NCBI GenBank assembly: GCA_022315425.1
Contig: JAIUPT010000024.1
Span: 558,001 to 622,000, forward strand
Reading direction: 5' to 3'
DNA length: 64,000 nt
DNA from: Pseudevernia furfuracea
Lineage: Eukaryota > Ascomycota > Lecanoromycetes > Lecanorales > Parmeliaceae
Below, piece after piece: positions 33,727-43,793 of this stretch (positions are counted from its first letter, which is position 1; each line of letters starts with the position of its first letter). Under the pieces are notes generated by a model. The model was not told the origin of the DNA. It made no database searches and worked only from the letters and a program-made list of their open reading frames with translations. The translations under genes were made by a program, and so were the position numbers.

Positions 33727-35814
33727 TCACCCCTCAGTCAACAACAGGCTGACCGCCACGCCACACTTGCCACCCTCCTCGGTCCAGGATTCCGCTCCGT
33801 CAATCGTCTCGAGGAACACGTCGAAGCTATCCTGCCACTCCTCTCTAATGACCATCCTCTTATCCGCATCGTCGCCTGGCTTGCAATCGAAGGTGGCGGT
33901 GATGCCGAAGATACGGTCCTTGTCGCCTTTGTAGCCAGAGACCCCAATCACGGTGCTGAAGAAAGTGGCCATGGTCATGCAAGATCGCAATCGGTGTTTG
34001 GCGGAGTGTTGTGGATATGGAACAAGTGCGACGCGTAGCGTGGTTTGGGCTTGCTTGTAAGGTGAAAGCGTGGGTGCGTCGCGAATTGGAGGCTCGCCGT
34101 TTGAGATGCTAGAGGCGTTTGCGAGATTGGCTGGATTAGTGGAGACGGTTTGTCGAACAACGACATTTGTCGCCTTCGCTCGTTTATGGGGGACTGGGTG
34201 TTCGCTATCGCTGGAGAAAACCGCCTTGTGTTTCTGACGCTTGTTCCCTCCCGAATCCGTAGTTGCTCCTTGGCCACCAATGCTTCTGCGCTTGATCTGC
34301 TTGGGTCGCGGGAAGACATCTTGCTCTTTCGGTAGCCGAAGACTCTTCTTCACTGCGTTGATGAGCTTGCTGGGTGGTTGTGTAGTGGATGTATTAGAGC
34401 CTAGTGGCTGATCACCAGTAGGATCATGCGCAGCATGGTCTCCTTCGATGGACGACCTCTCTGAGCGGAATTGTTCTGCTATCTGGTAAGAGCCTTCCTG
34501 ATAAGGGCCCTCCTCGAATTCTTCCTCCTCATCGTCCAGGTCGTAGTTGAGACGCGGGCGACGCCGCACTGGGGCCGATTTACGCCGATTAGCTGGGCTG
34601 TAGTCGTCGTCTTTCTCGTCATCTTCCTTCAATGCCCAGCCCTTGGGAAGAGACACGCGTTTTCCTTGGGTTGTTGCAAGAGATTTTGGGCCCCGAGGGA
34701 CCTGCTTTGAAAATGCAAGCGCCTTTTCGGAAAATCCCGTCTGCGGGCCCAACCAGGGACGATAAGGAGTAGCACCTCCTCTGAATACCTTGACGATAAA
34801 TCTTTGACCATCCACGTCAATACTGGCGAATGTATGGACAGCATCCCAAGCTCGATACACCACTTCAACCTTTTGAGCGTACCGTTGACCTTCGAGTAAG
34901 GGTGCATCTACCGTTCTCCGAACTCCCAATTTTTGCTTATTGACAAAAGGCGGTAACGTTCCTTGATAGAATTTTCTGGCTTCTGCTAGCCATTCGATAG
35001 GATGATCATCTGGTAAGCGAGTCGTCGTCGTACCAAGATTAGTTACATCCATGAATGGACTCCCTGCTTCTTCAATCGCTTCTTCCACTTTGCGCCCCGC
35101 ACCCGTGGGCAGTTGTGCTGCATCATCATCATCCGAGGAGCTTGAGCTGTGCCCGTCAATCTCAATTGGTTGGTGATCTTGTGCTGCTTTGGTGTGACTT
35201 TCACGTGGTTGGGCTGAGTGTTCATTGGGAGAATCTTTAGTAAAGCTTGCAGGGGTATCTCTCGGTCCAGGAGTCCTCTTGACTGAGCCCTGTCTTGGCT
35301 CACTCATCTGAAAGGCGTTCAATTGTCTTTCGCTTGCCACAGGATCGTTTCCTGGCGGCGTGATGTCAAAAGCCTGATAAATACTCTTGACTGTCTCTAT
35401 CGAGTCAGGCTTCTGTGGCTGTGTGCGTTTTGTCATTGTTGGCACCCCTGTTTGATGACCGGCTTTCGGAGTTTGGGTACCCGCCCTTGAACTCGGACCA
35501 GAAGTGGCATTGCGACCGTTAGGTCCCACCTCGTGCCTCTTGCCTTCAACATAGCGTTCAGCCGGATGTTCATCAGGCGAAATTGTCGTATATGGGGCAA
35601 GGTCCCCGCTCAGTGTTGGATTGTTCGTCACTGACGGCCTCCTCTCGAGGATATGCTTTGAAGGGTCATTATAATGTTTCTTCGCTTTTAAATGCGTCTC
35701 ATTCGGAAAATTGATGGGCAAGCGCGTCAGGCCTGTATGTGGTTTCTTTGCAGTGAGGCTGTTTCCAGCACTCATCGGCTCACTGTTTATGGGGCTCCAT
35801 TGAGCTTTGTCCAT
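33727..35814 (-). CDS. 695-aa low-complexity protein, probably nuclear
   Basis: One uninterrupted minus-strand frame, 695 aa, starting MDKAQWSPINSEPMS. The N-terminal third is polar and Pro/Thr/Ser-rich. It is followed by an S5D4 acidic tract, a folded-looking segment of about 120 residues (WLAEARKFYQGTLPPFV ... DVDGQRFIVKVFRGG), a mixed acidic/basic region with KRRS and KRQKHK clusters that look like nuclear localisation signals, and a C-terminal folded block (TLRVALVPYPQ ... RSCMTMATFFSTVIGV ... WQDSFDVFLETI) of about 110 residues. I recall this C-terminal pattern (RSC.TM..FF followed by SF..FLE.I) from many fungal hypothetical proteins but know no function for it. No enzyme motif seen. Absence of introns over 2 kb is normal for a disordered fungal protein. 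Confidence 0.85.
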   Translation of the reverse strand: MDKAQWSPINSEPMSAGNSLTAKKPHTGLTRLPINFPNETHLKAKKHYNDPSKHILERRPSVTNNPTLSGDLAPYTTISPDEHPAERYVEGKRHEVGPNGRNATSGPSSRAGTQTPKAGHQTGVPTMTKRTQPQKPDSIETVKSIYQAFDITPPGNDPVASERQLNAFQMSEPRQGSVKRTPGPRDTPASFTKDSPNEHSAQPRESHTKAAQDHQPIEIDGHSSSSSDDDDAAQLPTGAGRKVEEAIEEAGSPFMDVTNLGTTTTRLPDDHPIEWLAEARKFYQGTLPPFVNKQKLGVRRTVDAPLLEGQRYAQKVEVVYRAWDAVHTFASIDVDGQRFIVKVFRGGATPYRPWLGPQTGFSEKALAFSKQVPRGPKSLATTQGKRVSLPKGWALKEDDEKDDDYSPANRRKSAPVRRRPRLNYDLDDEEEEFEEGPYQEGSYQIAEQFRSERSSIEGDHAAHDPTGDQPLGSNTSTTQPPSKLINAVKKSLRLPKEQDVFPRPKQIKRRSIGGQGATTDSGGNKRQKHKAVFSSDSEHPVPHKRAKATNVVVRQTVSTNPANLANASSISNGEPPIRDAPTLSPYKQAQTTLRVALVPYPQHSAKHRLRSCMTMATFFSTVIGVSGYKGDKDRIFGITATFDCKPGDDADKRMVIREEWQDSFDVFLETIDGAESWTEEGGKCGVAVSLLLTEG

Positions 35815-38800
35815 TACCGGGGCTGATTACTGCAGGTGTCTCTAACTGTGAATCCTTGAACAATGTGGATAGGGTAAGATTTTTTTTTGAGCCAACAAGA
35901 AACAATTAAGGAAAAGTCTGGGACGCGTGTTGAAAGTGAGATCTTACAGTAAAGAGTGATAGCGACCTTGGCGTTTCGGGCTTGGCGCGGTAGGCGCGGC
36001 TAAAAACAGAAGGTGCTCAAAATTTGTACAGACTACAGCTACAGCAACAGCGGGGGACCTTGGGACAATCTATTTCACTTATGCAAGTTGGTAAGGGGCT
36101 CTGAATCAAGGCAAAGGCTGGAAAGCTGGAGGGAAAGATGAAGGCATACCGCTCAACAACGCCGGGGATGCTAAGTTCTGCGTTTCAAAAGAATGGTGGA
36201 AGTTGAAGTTGAGGGTGGGCCCGGTGCTTGGCATTCCCAAAGTTCTTGCAAGACCCTACTCTCATACCTCTCAAGGTGCATGAAGTGAGACATTTCTTAA
36301 TCGTCTAACCATCACTCGTCTAGGCTGACGTCCAATCTTCATAGGCAACATCAACACTTCACGCGCAATGACTACCCAGCCATTACCGTAGTCTATAGTG
36401 TACATTTTCGCTGTTCGCTCCTCTACCTCCCCAACTTCCTCCGTCGACAATCTGCGTCTCCCTCAAGTCCCTTCCTACCTGCCTGAAACCCAAATTCCCA
36501 CATCTGAGTGGCGCGCGCCACTGTCCTTGCGCTTATACCATGTGTTCCTGCATACACGATGGATGAGAGATTTATAGGGATAGCGGTGCTGTATGTGGCG
36601 GCAGCGGGATAAATGGATACGAAGATTATGATGAGACTGGGCAAAGGAGGCGATGGGTGTGTGCATGCACCTGCTACGGCTGTCATCATTGCACATGTGT
36701 ATGGTACCCTACTAGGCTAAGGATTGAAGGAGGAAACCATGTGTAGGAGATGAACATCGAAGCTCTGGCGGACTACGGTACGGATGGAGGCAGACAGGAA
36801 TAGCGGATTGGCTAAGTGTAGCATCGAGTGGATATGGCGTATGGCGGAGAGTCATCTTTCCCACTTGAGGACTGCAAATCTGTCCTTGACACATGCCGCC
36901 TGATTGGAGTAGACGCTCCCAAATCCATACTGGCGAGTACCCAAGGTGGCCAAGATCTCAGATTGAGCTCTGAGGGAAACAGATATGTGCCTCCACCATC
37001 ACCTAAGACTGGATCCAACAGAAGCCAAAACGAGCAACTTGAACCTGCTAAACAAGCCAAGGTACTGGGAATTAGAAGGCGCTGCCGGTGAGACTAAGCC
37101 CAAACAGCTTTTCAACGCTCAAGACATGCGCAACCGATGAGGACGCAAAGGCTGTTGGCGCTGCTTCGCGCATTGGATCCTCTAAAGACACAAGCCGTCG
37201 AGAGATCTCGGAGTGGTGGCCCCTGAGTATGGACCCCCAAGGACAGGTCAGGATACTATGGATATCTATGTGTTCATTTGGCGGATCACTTGACAGTACG
37301 AGATGGATACTGAGGCCAGACTTTTATCGTAGACGAGAATTTGGTGCTGGATCCCGTTATCGATTGAGTCCGCACATGCCCTTCACGCAGGACAACAAAT
37401 TTGCAACGACTTGAGCTTCAATTTTTGCAGCATTCCCACAGCTTTTCCCACGGCCCTCGTACACTTGATAGCATATCAACCGTTCAGTACCTGATCTACT
37501 ACGTAAATGCGCTGTTTCATCAACCATAACATCTTCCAACTTTCTAGCAAGTGGAGGAGCACAAGATGTCAGGGTAGCGGGTCAGATGGTGGTTCCTGGG
37601 GTCTTTTGCAACAAGAGCCATTGATGAATCTTCATGACGAAACGATCGCATTGTTCTACTGGCGTTGATTCTAGCTACACATACACTACGACACACGTAA
37701 AACAGCTTCTCGAAATAACGCATTGCACTTGGAGTTTTCGGTCGGGCATGCTCCACCTCGTACGCACATTGTCCTCAAATCTCCTTTTCAGATTGTGCAA
37801 TAACTACGCCAATCCCATCGAAGACGCCCTCAATCTACCGATGTTAAAGATGAATTTTTCCCCCTCCAATGACCTCGTTTCCACATTCGCTTTCCGAGAA
37901 AGCCAACCTCTCGCTATTCTTCCACCCCAACCACGCTCCTGCCCTCACCACGTAGTGATAGAAAAGTGATCTTGTGTGAAACGGAGTGGAGTCGCTTCGA
38001 AATCGTCTTACTTAATTCACACGTATGTTGGCGGTCATCGACCCCACCCCCCCTCTGATCATCACTGCCCCCTAAGCCTGGAGTCCTCAACCTGTTTAGG
38101 ATCTCACCATCCCAATCGCCAAGACACCCACCCACCCCCTTTTTTTTTAGACATGCAAGAAGGCATCAATTGTCCAACTTGGCAAAACGCCGTCTGCCAC
38201 GCTCCCATCGATAAAGCCCAACTCCGTGATTTTCTGGGGGTTCGTTGAATGTCGCCTCCTGTCCAAAGACCCCTGACCTAGAAGCGAGCGTCGTTTTTTG
38301 GACTTTTCGAACCGGGCAATGTCGCGGCCTAGGTTAGACGCAGCTTTCGACTTGCATGGTGGGTAAGCGCTGCTGTTGGTTACCGCGTCTGTAGAAAGTA
38401 CATACTGTACTCCTGTTTTGTCATTTTTTGTGATAGGTAGTACATAGTAAAAGAGGTGCAGTTAGTTATCCTGGTACATACAAAAAAGGCTTTCCGGTGT
38501 GCTGGAGGTCTCAAAACGAGCGTAGCGTAGCGTAGGGGTCTCTCGGCCTACCCACCCACCTAGCTGCGCTGACTATGTATGTAGCGGCAGATAGTGCGGA
38601 CCGGGATACGGAGTAGTACTCGTACATAGCAGCGAGGCAGCTTCGTTCACGGTTCTGAGCAAGTGAGCCACAATAAATAATCTCATGACCTAGCGCTATG
38701 TAGTGGTCGGTTACATACCTTACCTAGGATGTGTGGATTGGATGTAGGTACCTACATACCTCAGGGCACTGGGTGGCTTCTGAGGTGCGGGGGGGGGGGC

Positions 38801-39251
38801 AACCACAATGATCGTGACGGGTTCGTGCTCTGCATTATGCGGAGATCCTGACTCGAAAGCTTCAGGCGGAGAATGCGCCATTGGAGGACTACCGGTAGGC
38901 CACCTACCTACCTAATACTCTTCTGACTTTTAGACTTCAACTCGGGCTCTTGGGGGATTTTCGTGCGTACCTAGGTACTGCGTAGGACTAGGGGATACCT
39001 TAAACTAGGTATTTAGGTAGGTAAGGTAGCTTTCTTCAATCAATGCTGCAGATACGCACGGACGAAAAAAAAAAAGGAACTTCTGCGTCACGCAAAAACC
39101 GCTCGATTGGATTTTGCAGAAATTTAGAGATCGGACATGCATCGTTTATTACCCAGCGGCTAAGTAAAAGAACCCTCGGGCCTCGGTTGCATGAAATCTG
39201 CCCACGGGGCCCGTGCGGGGACCCCCCCCACCCCAACCCAACCCAACGCAC
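35815..39251. other. intergenic, 3.4 kb, no gene recognised
   Basis: Short frames at 36828-37091, 37088-37414 and 37634-37969 (+) show no domain or splice logic. The right end (38380-39050) is rich in TACCTA/TAGGTA blocks and contains a nine-G run at about 38791 and an A run at 39065-39076. It may contain decayed repeats. Confidence 0.5.
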
Positions 39252-40715
39252 CTACGGCACGATGCAAACCGGCAGCACGTGCAGAACAACACCCACGCAC
39301 CCGCTCGCCACCACCGGTCCGATGAACAAATCGTCCGTCACCGCGAACCCAGGACAGAGATGGAGAATCGAATTTACCCCATCCGAGCACGTGAGGGCGC
39401 CGGTTGCTATGCCGCAGACGACTGGGGTGTCGCTGCCTTGGACCTCCGCCGGGGGGCCGAAGAGGAGAAGTTGGAGGCCCGTTCTGGTTGGGGTGGGAAG
39501 GGGTCAGTGGATTTAAATTTGTAGGAGGGAAAGGGGGAACGTGGGGGGCATGGAGCATGAGAAAAATGTCTCGGGGAGTGAAGAAGAGGTTCAAGGGAGG
39601 ATGTTTTGGGGGGGCTGAAGAGGGATGGATGTCTTACTGGCCTGGAATGCGAAACGCGATCTGACCGACCGAGTCGATCATCAGGAAGCCGGTGGAGGTG
39701 AGAGAAAGGACGCCAGCGGCAGAGGGGTCGGTAAGGCCGTTGAAGCCCACGAGCTCGCCGTCTCCATCGTCAATTTGGTCGTACGTGCCCTGGAGCTGAA
39801 CACCGTCCAGGACCACCGAACTCTCTAGTTTCAAGATGAACTGATTGATATCGGAGTCAGCCTGTTCTGGGTCGTAGAACGTCTCTCGAGTGTTTCATAC
39901 TCCTGCGACAAGTCTTGGGCTTCAAAACGAAGTAAAGACGGGAAGAACTGGCTCGGAAACCATAACTTACAGTGGGTAGCGCATCCGCGCACTCAGTGAC
40001 GGTACTAGCAGCAGTGACTGTGACTGTAGAAACGGTAGTGGTGACGGGGGATGCGGTAATGGTCGTCCTGAAGACTATTATGGGAGCTGGGGCTACTACT
40101 GTAGAGGTTGTTTTGACGGTTGTGGTGGACGGGCTGATGGAAAGGCAGGAGCAGGCGGAGGAGATTTCGGATGAGGCGAAGGCGGAGACGTAGGAGGGAA
40201 TGGGCTGATTGTTGTTGCGTTCGTCCAGGTCAGCAGGAATGAAACGTTTGGCCGCAGCGGAGGTGATACTGTAGATGACTGTTGGGGTGGTGGTGATGGT
40301 GGCTATAATTGAGCTACGCGATGGGGCGTTAGTCTTGTCAATTCGAGGTTCCTGAGGCTCAGGGTGTTGAAGCGTGACGTACACCTTCGGCGTGACTGCA
40401 ATTGTAGATGTCACCCTAGAAGGCTTCGGCGTTGAGGTCGTGGTCTGTAGGAGTCAGCGATAGCTACCGATCGTCTCGGCTGGCTAGAAGCTAATCACGT
40501 GCCGTTGCTGAAGTAACAGTCTCCATTGGTATCGAGATGAAGGAGCTGCAGAAGGATGTTGCAGAACCCTTGTATTGGCTGAGCACACTGATAATAACGG
40601 TAACGGCTTTGCACTCGTCCACGTCCCTGATCTTGAGATCATTGTCCAAGGCTGGAGCACTGAGCGCGGAACCGCTCAGTGCCAAGAGAAGGGACAGGGC
40701 TGTGAAGGGTCTCAT
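39252..40715 (-). CDS. secreted Thr/Ser-rich protein with beta-type domain
   Basis: Proposed exons on the minus strand: 40715 to about 40518, 40444-39971, 39882-39638 and 39483-39252. The start MRPFTALSLLLALSGSALSAP is a clear signal peptide. Exon 2 is Thr/Ser/Val-rich (SPSTTTVKTTSTVV; TTVSTVTVTAASTVTEC), typical of O-glycosylated cell-wall stalks. Exon 3 has the folded segment TFYDPEQADSDINQFILKLE followed by DGDGELVGFNG and FLMIDSVGQIAFRIPG. The last exon (TGLQLLLFGPPAEVQGSDT ... ALTCSDGVNSIL ... VLPVCIVP) carries paired cysteines. The 154-nt last intron was placed because it restores this readable frame. The end of exon 1 is uncertain: a GT donor at 40517 or a GC donor at about 40505 both keep frame. 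Likely extracellular; function unknown. Confidence 0.78.
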
Positions 40716-43700
40716 AGCGAGATGGAAGATATTTGGAAGGAGAGGAGTATGTAGGCGTACAATAGCTCCTAAGCTACGGAAGAAACGTGTTAAAAATAGG
40801 AAGGAGACGCCAGACCGTAAGGCAGTCAGTGAAAGCTGGAGGCCAAAAAGCAGATTTGAGGGGGAGTAGAGCCCTGGTTCTTATGCTCGAGGAGGCTGGC
40901 CTGGGGACTCATCAAGTGTGATAGTTATCGATAAGGATTGAACTCTGAGCTGGAAGGTGCAGTTCGGTTACGGGGCTGGCCTCCAAAAATGTTGTCTGTA
41001 TAAGCCCAAAATGGACAGTGTGAGCTAGTGATCATGCCACAAACGGTTCCCACAAATTGCTGGAGGCATGGAAGTGTGAGATCTATCTGGTTTATGGCAC
41101 GTGGAGGTGATTGACGTTCATTTTCTGCCTGTCCAGGCCTGGCACGACACGTTCTCGCCAATTTGAAGGATTGGGCACGCCGTTAGTACATTTCTGGAAT
41201 CAGCCGCTAGAGGATAGATGGAATCAAGCGAAGAGCTACTGTAACGGTCGCTAACTGCTTGGAAGCTCATTGGTTGCACGTCATCTGGCCCGTGTTTTGG
41301 CTACCTAGACAATGGATCCCACGAATTAGTGCTTTCGGCAGGACACCTTAAAGCACACCCTCGTCTAAATAAACCAGATTCGGAGAATTTGTTCCTAATT
41401 GGGCAAAATTCTTGCCTACGACCGTAACAGCCTGACAAAGAGACCGCGACTGAGAATCCACGAAGCAAAAAATAAGCAAACAAGTTTTCAAGGCAGCATT
41501 ACGGTTGAAAGACGAACATAAAAGAGATAGCGATGTATAAACCTGTAAGACTGTTGGTAGCCAGTGTCTGTGCTAAGGACTGGAGCAGAGAATAAGGCGA
41601 ACACATACGTATGGCACGACAGTAACAATCAAACGCACTGCAAGACATGACGGACGCAGGAATGACCTCTACATATATTGAAGCCCTTGGCTCAAGAAGG
41701 GAGACAGAGCCAACTTCAGTCCTACAAGGACAAGGAAGGCTGAACACCGAGCTTTTCAAACAACATTGTCAAGTGGTTGATGGGGCTATGAGAACGGCAC
41801 AGATTGAGCATGAGTCGATGAACCTCATTGACTGCTGCAGTGCTTCGGAACGTCGATGTTCCTGGGAATGTGTGCAGGACAACAACGACGTGTTTTAAGT
41901 GTCGGATCAGAGTGGGCGTAGAATAAGCGCGGATGTGCAAAACTTTCTGAGTCCTCCATTCAGAAAGAGTGCCGCTAGGGCAAGTGCAACAAAGGCCGAG
42001 AATTTCAATCGCTTCAGGAAAATCGAAGTGCTTAAAGTCTTGGTGACAAAAGGGTCCGGCAAGCTCTGGCTTGAAGCGAACGTAGCTCTGGCCTCGAAGA
42101 AAATTGTCATCTCTGGCTCTTCTGTTCATCCTCGAGGGAGCCGAAACGGCTCTCTGAAATGAACTGAATGAATAATTGGGAACCGTCAACCTCAACCGAG
42201 AGCCCTAGAAGGGAAGGAGTGGGATCGCAGGAGTAACGAAGCAAGCTAGTTGAAGCCTCGTGGAGAGCTCGCTGACTGCCTGGGTACAGAGGGGGATGCT
42301 CATGAACATTTCAGAATGACTGGATCAGAGTTGCTGATGCCCTCGTATCCGTCGGGGTCGGTAGGCGCGAGGACGGTCCTGGATAAGGGCGACTGGGCAG
42401 TCAACTCATGGAACCTGCATGCTGAACTGCAGCGAGAGTAACAATGCCCATTGCCCAATGCTGAAGCGAGAGGTAATTCTTTCACCTCAGCAGCTCCGTG
42501 GGTTATCAAGCTGCATTTCCTACAGCGCACCTAACCAGCAGTAACACCAATGGTACGAAGTACACAGTACTCCTGGCTTGCCTATGCAGTCTATGGCATC
42601 CGGAGAGCACGGTGAGGCGTACTACCATACATCTGAGACTCGAATCAGAATGCCGATGTGGCCTCTCTTCCACATTGCCAGTTGTATGCCCAGCTCTTCT
42701 TCGAATAGGTCACTGCGTTGTTTATTTGCCCAAGGGAATAAATCTCTCAGGTCCTTGGGAAGGTCCACGAGCGTCGTAGATTCGGAGACCGACGGGAGGA
42801 CTACCACGTGAATGTCAGTCAAAGAGCGCTCGGGTGCGTGGAAAGGAGAGTTGGTCAGACCAGGAATCTCACACGGCAGTCGAATCTCACCTTGAAGAGC
42901 TGGTAAATATCCGTAATACAACGAGACTCCCTGAATACATAGACGGAGAATTAGGATCGCTGGATTGGTGGACTGAGATTTTGACACGAGTTTGGCGCCA
43001 AGACTTGTAGGGCGGAGGCTGTACCAATCCTAGGCTCTAAGTATTTAGTAGAGTATAATCGGCTCTACTCTAATTGGTCAGGTATGTCTTCGACTTTTCG
43101 ACTCTTCATTCGATGTATTCTTCAACGTTTATCCTTCAACAGCATCTCAACTCAAATGAACCTTCCAACAACCATAGGATCGCGAGCATCATGCTATACA
43201 TATGCTATCATCAGTGTTAGATCGAGGATAAAACGTTCAAGGGAGCTAGCACGCTAGGTGACAGGATGCATCTTCCTAATCTTGAGTTCTTGACTCGCCC
43301 GAGCTGCGGCACAGCCTCCCCTCGCTACAGCATATCTATGCGCCCCATACAAGATCTGAAACGAAAGCGAATTTCTTCTGCAAAAACTACCGGTACATGA
43401 TTAGGTCTCGGGCTCAGCCTCAAATTGGCGGAATCCTGGGGGCACGGACTAGCAAATGGTCGAAGAATGAAGTGCCCTTGACATCTCCTTTTTCTATTTT
43501 CTCATATTTCATCCTCGGGCCTTCTCATCATGCCCCATTTTCTGTCTCTTCAACACCAATTTTGGCCCTACCCCTAGTGACGAACTTGACGGAAAGATCA
43601 AGTAGCCCTCAAGTTGAATCACGTAGCGCAGCACCTTCAGCACTTTCAAAATTGACTGTTAACTGCGTTGCGATTTCTCGCCTCATTGGGCTGGAGCAGT

Positions 43701-43793
43701 GATGAAATAAGCTACGCTGTCAATGAAGAATCTCTATTCCGAGGGCGTTTCGAGTTCCCATTCCGGGACCTTGGTCCGCTCTTTCGCAGCACC
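40716..43793. other. intergenic, 3.1 kb, no convincing gene
   Basis: Frames at 41722-42195 (-) and 42622-42987 (-) are moderately long but show no domain, signal peptide or supporting splice sites. The right end is the promoter of the membrane-protein gene at 43794. Confidence 0.5.

Noticed and set aside
41722..42195. 157-codon minus-strand frame
   Set aside because: No recognisable family, signal peptide or splice context; an antisense frame of similar length exists.
42622..42987. 121-codon minus-strand frame
   Set aside because: Plausible composition but isolated, with no domain; not supported enough to call.
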